Shown here: positions 8,640-17,015 of the stretch, piece by piece
How positions within the stretch are numbered: position 1 is the stretch's first letter
Layout of the letters: each line of letters starts with the position of its first letter
NCBI GenBank assembly: GCA_034670145.1
Contig: JAXMOA010000004.1
Span: forward strand, 186,001 to 250,000
Source of the DNA: HXMU1420-2 sp034670145
Lineage (GTDB): Bacteria; Pseudomonadota; Alphaproteobacteria; Rhodobacterales; Rhodobacteraceae
Direction of reading: 5' to 3'
DNA: 64,000 nucleotides
Made by a program: the position numbers and the translations under genes
The notes under the pieces: generated by a model
Databases searched by the model: none
What the model was told of the DNA's origin: nothing
Seen by the model: only the letters and a program-made list of their open reading frames with translations

Positions 8640-10154
8640 ATGCTCGACCTGACCTACGAAGCCCCAAAGCCAAAAATCATTGCCGGCGCCAAGCACGATT
8701 GGGAGCTGGTGATCGGAATGGAAGTCCACGCCCAGGTCGCCTCCAACGCCAAACTCTTTTCCGGCGCGTCGACCTCTTTCGGCTCAGAGCCAAACTCAAA
8801 CGTGGCCTTCGTGGATGCCGCAATGCCCGGCATGTTGCCGGTGATCAACGAATACTGCGTCGAACAGGCGGTGCGCACCGGTCTGGGCCTGAACGCCCAG
8901 ATCAACCTGACCAGCGCCTTTGATCGCAAGAATTACTTCTATCCCGACCTGCCGCAAGGCTATCAGATCTCTCAGCTCTACCACCCCATCGTTGGCGAAG
9001 GCGAAGTCCTGGTCGAACTGGGTGACGGCACGGCACGGCTGGTGCGGGTCGAGCGGATCCATATGGAGCAGGACGCCGGCAAATCGATCCATGACATGGA
9101 TCCCAACATGTCGTTCGTCGACCTGAACCGCGTCGGCGTCTGCCTGATGGAAATCGTCAGCCGCCCCGACATCCGCGGCCCGGAAGAGGCCGCCGCCTAT
9201 ATCGCCAAACTGCGCCAGATCCTGCGCTACCTGGGCACATGCGACGGCAACATGCAAAACGGCAACCTGCGCGCCGACGTCAACGTTTCGGTCTGTTTGC
9301 CTGGTCAGTACGAAAAATATCAGGCGACTCAGGATTTCGGCCACCTGGGCACCCGCTGCGAGATCAAGAACATGAACTCCATGCGGTTCATCCAGCAGGC
9401 CATCGACCACGAGGCCAAGCGCCAGATTGCCATTCTGGAGGCCGGCGGCTCGATCGATCAGGAAACCCGCCTCTATGACCCGGACAAGGGCGAAACACGC
9501 TCCATGCGTTCCAAGGAAGAGGCGCATGACTATCGCTATTTCCCCGACCCCGACCTGCTCCCCCTGGAAATCGAGCAGGCCTGGGTCGATGACATCAAGG
9601 CCGGTCTGCCCGAACTGCCTGACGACAAAAAGGCGCGCTTCATCAAGGACTTCGGTCTCAGCGACTATGACGCCTCAGTGCTCACCGCCGAGGTCGCCCA
9701 TGCCGCCTACTTCGAGGCAGTCGCCGCCGAGGCAAAGGACGGCAAACTCTCTGCGAACTGGGTGATCAACGAATTGTTCGGCCGTCTGAACAAAGACGAT
9801 ACCGACATCGAAGACAGCCCCATGACCCCAAGCCAATTGGGCGGAATCATCCGGTTGATCAAATCAGACGCGATCAGCGGCAAAATCGCCAAGGACCTGT
9901 TCGAGATTGTCTATACCGAGGGCGGCGACCCGGAACAGATCGTCGAAGACCGCGGCATGAAACAGGTCACCGACACAGGCGCCATCGAATCCGCCGTGGA
10001 CGAGATCATCGCCGCCAACCCGGCCCAGGTTGAAAAGGCCAAGGCAAACCCGAAACTCGCGGGCTGGTTCGTCGGACAGGTGATGAAGGCCACAGGCGGC
10101 AAGGCCAACCCCAAGGCCGTCAATCAGATTGTGGCGGCCAAGCTGGGTCTCTGA
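8640..10154 (+). CDS. gatB: aspartyl/glutamyl-tRNA amidotransferase subunit B
   Basis: Subunit B of the GatCAB complex, which amidates misacylated Glu-tRNA(Gln) and Asp-tRNA(Asn). At 504 residues it is full length. The N-terminal kinase-like catalytic part begins WELVIGMEVHAQV and contains the PET112 signature YFYPDLPQGYQISQLY near residue 97; the C-terminal YqeY-like tail (about 360-504) ends AVNQIVAAKLGL. gatA and gatC are not adjacent. The start is the ATG at 8640, preceded by AAAGGTGATCC. Confidence 0.97.
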   Translation: MLDLTYEAPKPKIIAGAKHDWELVIGMEVHAQVASNAKLFSGASTSFGSEPNSNVAFVDAAMPGMLPVINEYCVEQAVRTGLGLNAQINLTSAFDRKNYFYPDLPQGYQISQLYHPIVGEGEVLVELGDGTARLVRVERIHMEQDAGKSIHDMDPNMSFVDLNRVGVCLMEIVSRPDIRGPEEAAAYIAKLRQILRYLGTCDGNMQNGNLRADVNVSVCLPGQYEKYQATQDFGHLGTRCEIKNMNSMRFIQQAIDHEAKRQIAILEAGGSIDQETRLYDPDKGETRSMRSKEEAHDYRYFPDPDLLPLEIEQAWVDDIKAGLPELPDDKKARFIKDFGLSDYDASVLTAEVAHAAYFEAVAAEAKDGKLSANWVINELFGRLNKDDTDIEDSPMTPSQLGGIIRLIKSDAISGKIAKDLFEIVYTEGGDPEQIVEDRGMKQVTDTGAIESAVDEIIAANPAQVEKAKANPKLAGWFVGQVMKATGGKANPKAVNQIVAAKLGL

Positions 10155-10272
10155 CACGCCAATTGGCCATTATTGTACAAAGTTTCGTTTGCTTTGGCGG
10201 CTCGTTGATACGCGGAATGAGGTCGGTTAGTCTGATGTCCGAATGAATATCTTCAATTCGGGAGATTGAGCT

Positions 10273-11088
10273 TTGGACAATCGTACACGATTGATGAACG
10301 AGACAATTTCAATCGATGGTTGGATTGGCGAGTTTGATGCGGATGGAAAAGCGAAGGTCCACGTGGATGTCGTATTCCGCCAGGGCAGTTTTGGCGACGA
10401 TCCCAATTCGCCAATTCGTTTCAAAGTGGCTCTGACCCGCGCGGAGATTGTGGTTCGTGTGCCTGATAACGAACCGATTAATGTTGTTAAACGTAGCATC
10501 GATCGGACAGTGGATTCATTACAAGCAACCCAGTCAGTGCAGCACTCAAAGCGAAGCGCCTTTAAACGGAACTTCAAAGCAATGTTTTCCAAGCTAGGTA
10601 TTGGAGCGGATGCAGAGGCCAGCGCATCTGTAGAAGCAAAAAAGGAAACCGATCTACAATATCAAAGGAATGTCACGAACTTCATCGCACAACACTTCAC
10701 AACCCCAGACTCTCACCCTGCCTGGGAATTTTCGACGAATACCCAACTGAGTAAGCATTTGACGGGAGCGCCATGGGACCCCTTGGAACAATCTAGAATG
10801 AAAGTTCGACGATCTGATGGTGACGCCCCCAAAAGTGGAAGCGTGTCCGTGGTGATCGAAGTGCGGTGCGCACGAGAAGACATCCTGATCCTAGACTTGC
10901 AGGAGAAGGACCCTGACCAACAGCGACTTTTTAAAACAAAGAAGAACTCGGCTCTTCGCATTGCTGCCGCTGAACAATTGATCAAGGAAGAGCTTTTCAA
11001 AGCCGGCTTTCTTGAAGTGCCCGATCTTTCGGAAAAACACGCTCGGTTGCTCATTGCAGATAAGATCATCTTAGAAGAAGAGGATTGA
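10273..11088 (+). CDS. unrecognised protein, first gene of accessory cassette
   Basis: 271 residues from a TTG start at 10273, chosen because GGGAG sits eight bases upstream; the next in-frame ATG at 10294 has no ribosome site. There is no signal peptide or membrane segment. The N-terminal half looks beta-rich (TISIDGWIGEFDADGKAKVHVDVVF, RAEIVVRVPDN), the middle is a charged Ala-rich helix (about residues 105-125), and the C-terminal third is helical and charged, ending IADKIILEEED. Base composition is clearly more A/T-rich than gatB, and codon choice includes many rare A/T-ending codons, suggesting transfer. It is followed at once by the TPR gene. Function unknown. Confidence 0.8.
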   Translation: MDNRTRLMNETISIDGWIGEFDADGKAKVHVDVVFRQGSFGDDPNSPIRFKVALTRAEIVVRVPDNEPINVVKRSIDRTVDSLQATQSVQHSKRSAFKRNFKAMFSKLGIGADAEASASVEAKKETDLQYQRNVTNFIAQHFTTPDSHPAWEFSTNTQLSKHLTGAPWDPLEQSRMKVRRSDGDAPKSGSVSVVIEVRCAREDILILDLQEKDPDQQRLFKTKKNSALRIAAAEQLIKEELFKAGFLEVPDLSEKHARLLIADKIILEEED

Positions 11089-11090
11089 AC

Positions 11091-12398
11091 TTGGCTGGTT
11101 GGCAAGAGCGCGTTTTGAAGATTCTACGGGCAGAAACTGACGACTTGAAAAAACTTGCTCAAATCGCTGGTCACGACCCAAAGTCATTTTACCGCAGTGC
11201 GAATTTTCGCAATGCAGACCTGACAGGCCAAGATGTGAGCGATCTTGATTTGAGCCAGGCTAAACTGACAGGAGCCATATTCGACGAAGATGAGTTGGCC
11301 GTGTCCAAAGCTAAGGTAGAACTGCAAACAGTTCCTCGTTCCTCTGCCCCTCTGGACTGGGCTATGGCTCAAAACAATCTGGGTAATGCGCTCAGCACTC
11401 TCGGGGCACGCGAAACCGGCACCGCGCGCCTGGAACAGGCCGTGGCCGCCTATCGTGCCGCGCTAAAGGAATACACGCGCAACCGCGTGCCGATGGAATG
11501 GGCCATGACACGGAACAATCTGGGCGCTGCGCTCCAAACCGTCGGGGCACGCGAAACCGGCACCGCGCGACTGGAACAGGCCGTGGCCGCCTATCACGCC
11601 GCGCTAAAGGAATTAACGCGCGACCGCGTGCCGATGGACTGGGCCATGACACAGAACAATCTGGGCATAGCGCTCAAAACTCTCGGGGAACGTGAAAGCG
11701 GCACCGCGCGGCTGGAGCAGGCTGTGGCCGCCTATCACGCCGCGCTGGAGGAATACACGCGCGACCGCGTGCCGATGAACTGGGCCAGTACACAGAACAA
11801 TCTGGGCGCTGCGCTCCAAACCCTTGGGCAACGCGAGAGCGGCACCGCGCGGTTGGAACAGGCCGTGGCCGCCTATCACGCCGCGCTGGAGGAACGCACG
11901 CGCGACCGCGTGCCGATGGAATGGGCCATGACACAGAACAATCTGGGCAATGCGCTCAAAACCCTCGGGGAACGCGACGGCGGCACCGCGCGGCTGGAAC
12001 AGGCCGTGACCGCCTATCGCGCCGCGCTGGAGGAATACACGCGCGACCGCATGCCGCTCGACTGGGCCATGACACAGAACAATCTGGGCGGTGCGCTCAT
12101 AACCCTTGGGGAACGCGAAAGCGACACCGCGCGCCTGGAACAGGCCGTGGCTGCCTATCGCGCCGCGCTAAAGGAACGCACGCGCGACCGCCTGCCGATG
12201 AACTGGGCGATGACACAAGGCAATCTTTGCTCTCTGGAACTGGCGTTTTTTGACAAGAGCGGGGATGCCGCGCATCTGGACGCGGCAGAGCGCCATGCGG
12301 CGAGCGCGCGGGAAGTGTTTGCAGAGGCCGGGGCGGATCACTACCTGGGCCAGATCGACGGTCTGATCGCACAGATTGCCGCCCGGCGGGCCGGCTGA
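11091..12398 (+). CDS. pentapeptide-like / TPR tandem-repeat protein
   Basis: About 435 residues. The TTG at 11091 is preferred because AGAGGA lies six bases before it; a TTG at 11085, which overlaps the upstream stop, is the alternative. Residues 1-40 form a small helical region (WQERVLKILRAETDDLKKLAQIAG). Residues 40-70 hold pentapeptide-like A(D/N)LxG spacing (SANFRNADLTGQDVSDLDL). From residue 83 come six near-identical 47-residue units built on WAMTQNNLGNALxTLGERESGTARLEQAVAAYRAALEE, then a degenerate seventh. These are TPR-type helical hairpins of the kind that scaffold signalling or CHAT/NACHT-type effectors; no effector domain is present here. The 5' part is A/T-rich and the repeats GC-rich. 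Probably cotranscribed with the 271-residue partner. Confidence 0.85.
   Translation: MAGWQERVLKILRAETDDLKKLAQIAGHDPKSFYRSANFRNADLTGQDVSDLDLSQAKLTGAIFDEDELAVSKAKVELQTVPRSSAPLDWAMAQNNLGNALSTLGARETGTARLEQAVAAYRAALKEYTRNRVPMEWAMTRNNLGAALQTVGARETGTARLEQAVAAYHAALKELTRDRVPMDWAMTQNNLGIALKTLGERESGTARLEQAVAAYHAALEEYTRDRVPMNWASTQNNLGAALQTLGQRESGTARLEQAVAAYHAALEERTRDRVPMEWAMTQNNLGNALKTLGERDGGTARLEQAVTAYRAALEEYTRDRMPLDWAMTQNNLGGALITLGERESDTARLEQAVAAYRAALKERTRDRLPMNWAMTQGNLCSLELAFFDKSGDAAHLDAAERHAASAREVFAEAGADHYLGQIDGLIAQIAARRAG
11337..12182 (+). repeat. six tandem 141-bp coding repeats
   Basis: Units start at 11337, 11478, 11619, 11760, 11901 and 12042 (exactly 141 bp, 47 codons each), followed by a decayed seventh unit from 12183. 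Conservation is high at nucleotide level, including the ACGCGCGACCGCGTGCCGATG junctions. Such identity suggests recent duplication or ongoing homogenisation. Confidence 0.95.
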
Positions 12399-12482
12399 AC
12401 CATCGGGCCACCCTGCGATGGCGCGGCTTTCACGTTCCGCCAAACGGCGCTAACCTGCCCCTGCCCCAACCCGGAGACCTGA

Positions 12483-12956
12483 ATGACCCGCCCCTTCCTC
12501 TCTTCCTTCATGGAGGTCAAACCCGAGTGGATCGACTTCAACGGCCATCTGAACATGGCCTATTACAACGTGCTGTTCGATCACGGCGCGGACGAGGTCT
12601 ATGACACATTCGGCTTTGGCCCCACCTATGCCCAGACCCGCGGTTTCACCACTTACACCGCCGAATTTCACCTGCGCTACGTGCGGGAATTGCATGTCCA
12701 CGACAAGGTGCGCGTCAGTTTCCAGCTGATCGACATGGATGAAAAGCGGTTCCACTCTTATCAGGAGATCTATCATCAGGACGGCTGGCTCGCCGCCACC
12801 GGAGAGGCGCTGGCCCTGCATATCGACATGTCCGGCCCCAAGGTCGCGCCCATGCCCGAGGATGTGTTGGCCAAGGTCAGCGCGCTCTACCAATCGCACC
12901 AGACCCTGCCGCGCCCCGAAAATGTCGGCCGGTCGGTGGGGATTCGCCGCAAGTGA
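12483..12956 (+). CDS. hotdog-fold acyl-CoA thioesterase family protein
   Basis: 157 residues with the 4HBT-like hotdog pattern: VKPEWIDFNGHLNMAYYNVLFDHGADE near the N-terminus (the D-N-GHxN block that carries the active site in this family) and HLRYVRELHVHDKVRVSFQLIDMDEKRFH in the beta-sheet. It probably hydrolyses an acyl-CoA; related proteins occur with carnitine metabolism, but nothing nearby supports a specific substrate. GGAG lies before the ATG. It stands between the accessory cassette and a DUF4177 gene on the same strand. Confidence 0.88.
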   Translation: MTRPFLSSFMEVKPEWIDFNGHLNMAYYNVLFDHGADEVYDTFGFGPTYAQTRGFTTYTAEFHLRYVRELHVHDKVRVSFQLIDMDEKRFHSYQEIYHQDGWLAATGEALALHIDMSGPKVAPMPEDVLAKVSALYQSHQTLPRPENVGRSVGIRRK

Positions 12957-13017
12957 ACAGGCCGGGCTTGGCCGGGGCAAACGGGCCTGCTACACCCGCC
13001 CCGATCGGGAGAGATGA

Positions 13018-13497
13018 ATGGCGCATTACGAATACAAAGTGATCCCCGCTCCGGCGCGGGCAGAAAAGGCAAAGGGTGTGAAAACCCCCGAAGGGCGCTT
13101 TGCCCGCACCATCGAGTCAGAGCTCAACCGCATGGGCGAGGCCGGCTGGGAATACCTGCGCGCCGAATTGCTGCCCAGCGAAGAGCGCAGCGGGCTGAAG
13201 GCCGCCCAGACCAAATGGCGCACTGTCCTGATCTTTCGCCGCCTGCAAGGCGACGCTGCCGACCAGATGCAGGCCCGCGTGCTGAACACGCCCCCCATGC
13301 CGCCGGACCCGGTTCCGGTAATGTCGCCGGCCCTGGCCGCCGCACCGCTTGCGGACAGCGATCCATCCGTGCCCCCGCTCAACCCGGTCCTGCCCTCGGA
13401 GGCAGAGATCACCGATCCGCCGCTGACGGCCGAGCCGAACGTCGTCCCGCTCCCCCAACGCGACGAAGCGGGCGAGGAGGACACCCCGCCCCGCTAG
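13018..13497 (+). CDS. DUF4177-like protein with Pro-rich tail
   Basis: 159 residues. The first 75 (YEYKVIPAPARAEKAKGV, then ELNRMGEAGWEYLRAELLP and TVLIFRR) match the DUF4177 pattern, a small beta-alpha domain of unknown function. The remaining 80 residues are Pro/Ala/Asp-rich and probably disordered. A CGGGAGAG ribosome site precedes the ATG. It ends convergently with the GFA gene. Confidence 0.82.
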   Translation: MAHYEYKVIPAPARAEKAKGVKTPEGRFARTIESELNRMGEAGWEYLRAELLPSEERSGLKAAQTKWRTVLIFRRLQGDAADQMQARVLNTPPMPPDPVPVMSPALAAAPLADSDPSVPPLNPVLPSEAEITDPPLTAEPNVVPLPQRDEAGEEDTPPR

Positions 13498-13540
13498 GCC
13501 GGGCAAACCGGGCGGGCGAAACGGCACCTGCCGGACAGGC

Positions 13541-14041
13541 TCAACTATCTGTGTCTGGCGTCTGGTCTTTTTCCAAATTCGCGTGCCAATCCGCCAGGCT
13601 TTGATCGGGATAAGCCTGGAAAATCCGATCCTGCGGGCCTGTGTCCGGAACCGCCCAGGACGCCCGGCTACCGACCATCATATGCCAGTGCATCGCCGGT
13701 TGCGGCAAATCGCTGTCAATGGACGAGGCATGGGGATGCACCAAATCCGGCCATCGCGGATCCCACAACCAGAGCGCGGACCCGCACGTGCCACAAAAGC
13801 TGCGCTGGGCCTGGCTTTGCTCCGGGCCGTCCTCGCGCTCGATCATGGCGCTGTAACTGCGGATGCTGTCCGCCCCGGTCACTTTCAGGGTGCGATGATC
13901 GGCCCCGAGGTTGATCGCAAACCCACCCGCTCCGGCCGTTTTGCGACACACTTCGCAATAACACCGATTGAACGGCAGGTAGGACGGCGCCTCGACCTCA
14001 AAGGTCACGGCCTTGCAATGACAAGAGCCCTCAAGTTTCAT
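13541..14041 (-). CDS. GFA / CENP-V family zinc protein
   Basis: 166 residues with the cysteine pattern of the glutathione-dependent formaldehyde-activating (GFA) fold: CHC at residues 7-9, CYCEVC near 28-33, and CGTCGSALW near residue 85. Zinc binding is expected. Many family members are annotated as glutathione S-(hydroxymethyl) lyases, but most, including short ones like this, have no demonstrated substrate. GGAGGG precedes the ATG. It is the last gene of an apparent tadA-clpS-GFA transcription unit. Confidence 0.88.
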   Translation of the reverse strand: MKLEGSCHCKAVTFEVEAPSYLPFNRCYCEVCRKTAGAGGFAINLGADHRTLKVTGADSIRSYSAMIEREDGPEQSQAQRSFCGTCGSALWLWDPRWPDLVHPHASSIDSDLPQPAMHWHMMVGSRASWAVPDTGPQDRIFQAYPDQSLADWHANLEKDQTPDTDS

Positions 14042-14075
14042 GCGTCACCCTCCTCATCTGCCATCGCTGCCGGTC

Positions 14076-14381
14076 TCATTCTTCGCGTTCCGTGGTAAAG
14101 GCCAGCGGATAGCCATATTGGCGGCCGTAATCCATGGCATCCTTGGCCTTCGTCTCGGCCACCTCTTTGGTAAACACCGCCACCACGCATGACCCCTTGC
14201 GATGCGCGGTCTGCATCACGCTGTTGGCCTGCGACTCTGACATGCGGAAAACCGCCGACAAAACAGCCGTCACAAACTCTCGTGGTGTGAAATCATCATT
14301 GATCAGAATGACCTTCCACATCTTTGGGCGTTCGACCTTGGGCGCGGTCTTGGTGCTGTGAATGGTAACCGTATCAGACAT
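14076..14381 (-). CDS. clpS: ATP-dependent Clp protease adaptor ClpS
   Basis: 101-residue N-end rule adaptor that delivers substrates with N-degrons to ClpAP. Visible features are WKVILINDDFTPREFV (N-degron pocket Asn/Asp residues), the helix MSESQANSVMQTAHRKG, and a C-terminal VFTKEVAETKAKDAMDYGRQYGYPLAF. Full length for the family. clpA is not adjacent; tadA lies 18 bases upstream on the same strand. Confidence 0.96.
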   Translation of the reverse strand: MSDTVTIHSTKTAPKVERPKMWKVILINDDFTPREFVTAVLSAVFRMSESQANSVMQTAHRKGSCVVAVFTKEVAETKAKDAMDYGRQYGYPLAFTTEREE

Positions 14382-14399
14382 GTAACCAGCCTATCATAT

Positions 14400-14852
14400 T
14401 CAGCCCCGCATGGCGGCAAAGAATTGCTGCAACAATTGCTCGGCCTCCCGCGCGGCGATGCCGTCGTAAACCTCGGGGACATGATGGGTCTGCGCGTGCG
14501 AGAACACCCGCGCGCCCTGTGCCACCCCCCCGGATTTCGGATCCGATGCCCCATAGTATAGCCGCCGAATCCGGGCCGCGGCAATCGCCGCTGCGCACAT
14601 GGCACAAGGTTCCAGCGTGACATAGAGATCATGCCCGACCAGCCGCTCAGAACCGATCGCCGCGCAGCCCGCGCGCAGAACCAGAATTTCGGCATGGGCC
14701 GTCGGATCACACAAGGCCCGCGTCTGATTGCCCGCCGCGCTGATCACAGCACCATCCGGGCCAACCAGAACGGCCCCCACCGGCACCTCGCCCCTCTCAG
14801 CAGCCGCACGTGCCTGCGCAAGTGCCTGATTCATATGGGATTTGAACACCAT
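14400..14852 (-). CDS. tadA: tRNA-specific adenosine deaminase
   Basis: Converts A34 to inosine in the wobble position of tRNA(Arg). Zinc-dependent cytidine/adenosine deaminase fold: HAE at residues 53-55 supplies the zinc His and the catalytic Glu, and PCAMC at 82-86 supplies the two zinc Cys. The 150-residue length is normal. The start is taken at 14852 (MVFKSHMNQALAQARAAAERGEVPVGAV) by resemblance to family N-termini; an ATG three codons upstream at 14861 is equally open. Divergent from rluB. Confidence 0.95.
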   Translation of the reverse strand: MVFKSHMNQALAQARAAAERGEVPVGAVLVGPDGAVISAAGNQTRALCDPTAHAEILVLRAGCAAIGSERLVGHDLYVTLEPCAMCAAAIAAARIRRLYYGASDPKSGGVAQGARVFSHAQTHHVPEVYDGIAAREAEQLLQQFFAAMRG

Positions 14853-14914
14853 ACCCCACATTGCCCCGCAATCCGCGCTTTCGCAAGCGTCCGGGCTGGG
14901 GTATGGCCCCCCTT

Positions 14915-15847
14915 ATGACAGACAAAACCACGCCAGATTCTGCTCCGGACTCTCCGCCTCCGGGTGATCGTATTGCCAAGGTACTCGCGCGCGCCGGCAT
15001 TGCCTCTCGCCGCGATGCAGAGCGTATGATCCAGGCCGGGCGCATCTCGGTCAATGGTACCAAGATCGACAGCCCGGCCCTGAACGTCACCGACGCCGAC
15101 CGCATCACCGTCGATGGCAAACCGCTGGCCGAACCGGAACCGCCCCGGATCTGGCTGTATCACAAGCCTCTGGGGCTGGTCACAACCGCCCGCGACGAGC
15201 AGGGCCGCACTACCATCTTTGACGGCTTGCCACCTGAAATGCCCCGCGTGATGAGCATTGGAAGGCTCGACATCAACTCCGAAGGTCTGTTGCTGCTGAC
15301 CAATGATGGCGGCGTCAAACGACGTCTGGAGCTGCCCTCGACCGGCTGGCTGCGCAAATACCGCGTGCGGATCAATGGCCGCCCCGAGGATCGCGCCTTT
15401 GAACCGCTGCGCAAGGGGCTGACAATCGACGGCGAACGCTTTCAACCGATGGAGGTCAGTCTGGACCGCCAACAAGGCGCCAACGCATGGATCACCATCG
15501 GGCTGCGCGAAGGCAAGAACCGCGAGATCAGACGGGCCATGGAAGAGCTGGGCTTTCCGGTCAACCGCCTGATCCGTATATCCTACGGTCCGTTTCAATT
15601 GGGAACGCTCAAACCCGGCGCGGTCGAAGAGATCCGCCGCCGCGTGGTCAGAGATCAGCTGGGCATGGATACCCCGGGCGAAGGCACCGCCAAACCCGCC
15701 AGCAAAGCGGGCGGAAAACCCAACCGGCGGGGCGCTGGCCCCAGCATCAGCCGCACAGGAAGCAAACCAGCAGGCAAACCCGGCGGCAAACCCGGGCAAC
15801 GCCCCTCCACCGGCCCCAGAACCAAAGCGCCGCCAAAACGAAGGTGA
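14915..15847 (+). CDS. rluB: RluB/RsuA-family 23S rRNA pseudouridine synthase
   Basis: 310 residues. An N-terminal S4 domain (RIAKVLARAGIASRRDAERMIQAG) is followed by the RsuA/RluB catalytic domain with GRLDINSEGLLLLTNDGG, catalytic Asp119, and REGKNREIRRAMEELG. It probably makes a pseudouridine in 23S rRNA, as RluB does at position 2605. The last 60 residues are a Lys/Gly/Pro/Arg-rich disordered tail (KPAGKPGGKPGQRPST), common in alphaproteobacterial homologues. The start at 14915 is preferred; an in-frame ATG at 14903 and the open frame to 14861 are alternatives. Confidence 0.93.
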   Translation: MTDKTTPDSAPDSPPPGDRIAKVLARAGIASRRDAERMIQAGRISVNGTKIDSPALNVTDADRITVDGKPLAEPEPPRIWLYHKPLGLVTTARDEQGRTTIFDGLPPEMPRVMSIGRLDINSEGLLLLTNDGGVKRRLELPSTGWLRKYRVRINGRPEDRAFEPLRKGLTIDGERFQPMEVSLDRQQGANAWITIGLREGKNREIRRAMEELGFPVNRLIRISYGPFQLGTLKPGAVEEIRRRVVRDQLGMDTPGEGTAKPASKAGGKPNRRGAGPSISRTGSKPAGKPGGKPGQRPSTGPRTKAPPKRR

Positions 15848-15933
15848 CGCGCACGTCAAAGAGTTCCCCCTAGCAAAAACACCCATCAGCGCTTACCTTT
15901 TGCAGGCACAAATACGGGCCTTGGGGGGCCGCC

Positions 15934-16023
15934 ATGACTGGTACAGGAATACAGAAAATCGCCTTTGCGGCCCTGATCGTTGTAATGTTTGGCGTTTGCA
16001 GCGGCTGGCTGGGGGGATTGTGA
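15934..16023 (+). CDS. 29-aa hydrophobic membrane peptide
   Basis: The frame encodes MTGTGIQKIAFAALIVVMFG followed by VCSGWLGGL: a short polar N-terminus and one transmembrane helix. The start is ATG at 15934; GGGGGG lies eight bases upstream. The stop at 16021-16023 is five bases from the ATG of the XpaC-like gene, so cotranslation is likely. Too short for a family assignment. It could be a leader peptide rather than a functional protein. Confidence 0.55.
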   Translation: MTGTGIQKIAFAALIVVMFGVCSGWLGGL

Positions 16024-16027
16024 CGGT

Positions 16028-16969
16028 ATGACCAAACGTTTTGGTGGCAAATACAGCCCGGACGCATCGCGCAATCAGACCGACGATCCCTCATCCGATC
16101 ACACAACGGCCACCCCCGGCGCAACGGAACGGGGCGCCTATCACGGAGCCCGGGCCGAAGCCGCAGGCATGCGCACCAATGTGCTCTTCATTCCTGCCGT
16201 TGTTCTGGTGTTCACCTCGTTGAACGACGGCGCCGTTGGCCTGACTTTGGCCGTAATCGCCGCCGCCTTGCTGACACTCGCTGCCTGGCTGACCCGCGAC
16301 GGGCTGCGGGCCGAAGCGGCCTATCACGCCCGCAAGGTTGCCCGCCGCCCCTTGATGCCGCGCAAGATCATCGGCAGCGCCCTGACCGGTATCGGCATCG
16401 CCGTCGCCGCCTATAAGTCAGGCATTGCTGACGGCGCCAGCGGCGCATTGATCGCCGGGCTGTTGTTCGGGGCCGTCTCGGCGGTTCTTCACTCGGTCGC
16501 CTTCGGGATCGACCCGATGAAAGACAAGGGCATGGAAGGCATCGACACCCACCAGCAAGACCGTGTCGCACGGGTGGTCGCCGAGGCCGAGAAAACCCTC
16601 TCAGAGATGTCCGACGCCATCCTGCGCGCCGGAGACCGCCAATTGGAAGCCCGTGTCGAGCGTTTCCAGACAACCGCGCGCGAACTGTTTCGCACCGTCG
16701 AAGAGGACCCCCGCGACCTGAGCGGCGCGCGCAAGTATATGACCGTCTATTTGCGCGGCGCCAAGGACGCGACCGTCAAATTTGCCGATGTGTATGCCCG
16801 CACCCAGGACAGCAAGGCCCGCGCCGACTATGCCGCCCTGCTGGACGACCTGGAACAGAATTTCGCCGCCCGCACCCGTAAAATGCTGCTCGATGACCGC
16901 AGCGACCTGACCGTAGAAATCGAAGTCTTGCGCGACCGGCTTGGCCGGGAAGGCGTGAAACCAAACTGA
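16028..16969 (+). CDS. XpaC-like (5-bromo-4-chloroindolyl phosphate hydrolysis family) membrane protein
   Basis: 313 residues from the ATG at 16028; the frame is open upstream but overlaps the small peptide gene. A polar N-terminus (about 45 residues) precedes two hydrophobic stretches (TNVLFIPAVVLVFTS... and a second pair near 110-155), then a long helical coiled-coil-like domain (AEAEKTLSEMSDAILRAGDRQLEARVERFQTTARELFRTVEEDP) matching the XpaC family. XpaC was named from a Bacillus locus affecting phosphatase-substrate hydrolysis; enzymatic activity is unproven. Members often sit beside TelA genes, as here (46 bases apart). Confidence 0.85.
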   Translation: MTKRFGGKYSPDASRNQTDDPSSDHTTATPGATERGAYHGARAEAAGMRTNVLFIPAVVLVFTSLNDGAVGLTLAVIAAALLTLAAWLTRDGLRAEAAYHARKVARRPLMPRKIIGSALTGIGIAVAAYKSGIADGASGALIAGLLFGAVSAVLHSVAFGIDPMKDKGMEGIDTHQQDRVARVVAEAEKTLSEMSDAILRAGDRQLEARVERFQTTARELFRTVEEDPRDLSGARKYMTVYLRGAKDATVKFADVYARTQDSKARADYAALLDDLEQNFAARTRKMLLDDRSDLTVEIEVLRDRLGREGVKPN

Positions 16970-17015
16970 TTGTACCGCGTATTCCCGGATACCGCCCCAA
17001 AGAGGAAATAGTAAT

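Noticed and set aside
11337..12182. Regularly spaced repeats that could suggest a CRISPR array
   Set aside because: The 141-bp units are contiguous, coding in one frame, and have no variable spacers; they are TPR-type protein repeats.
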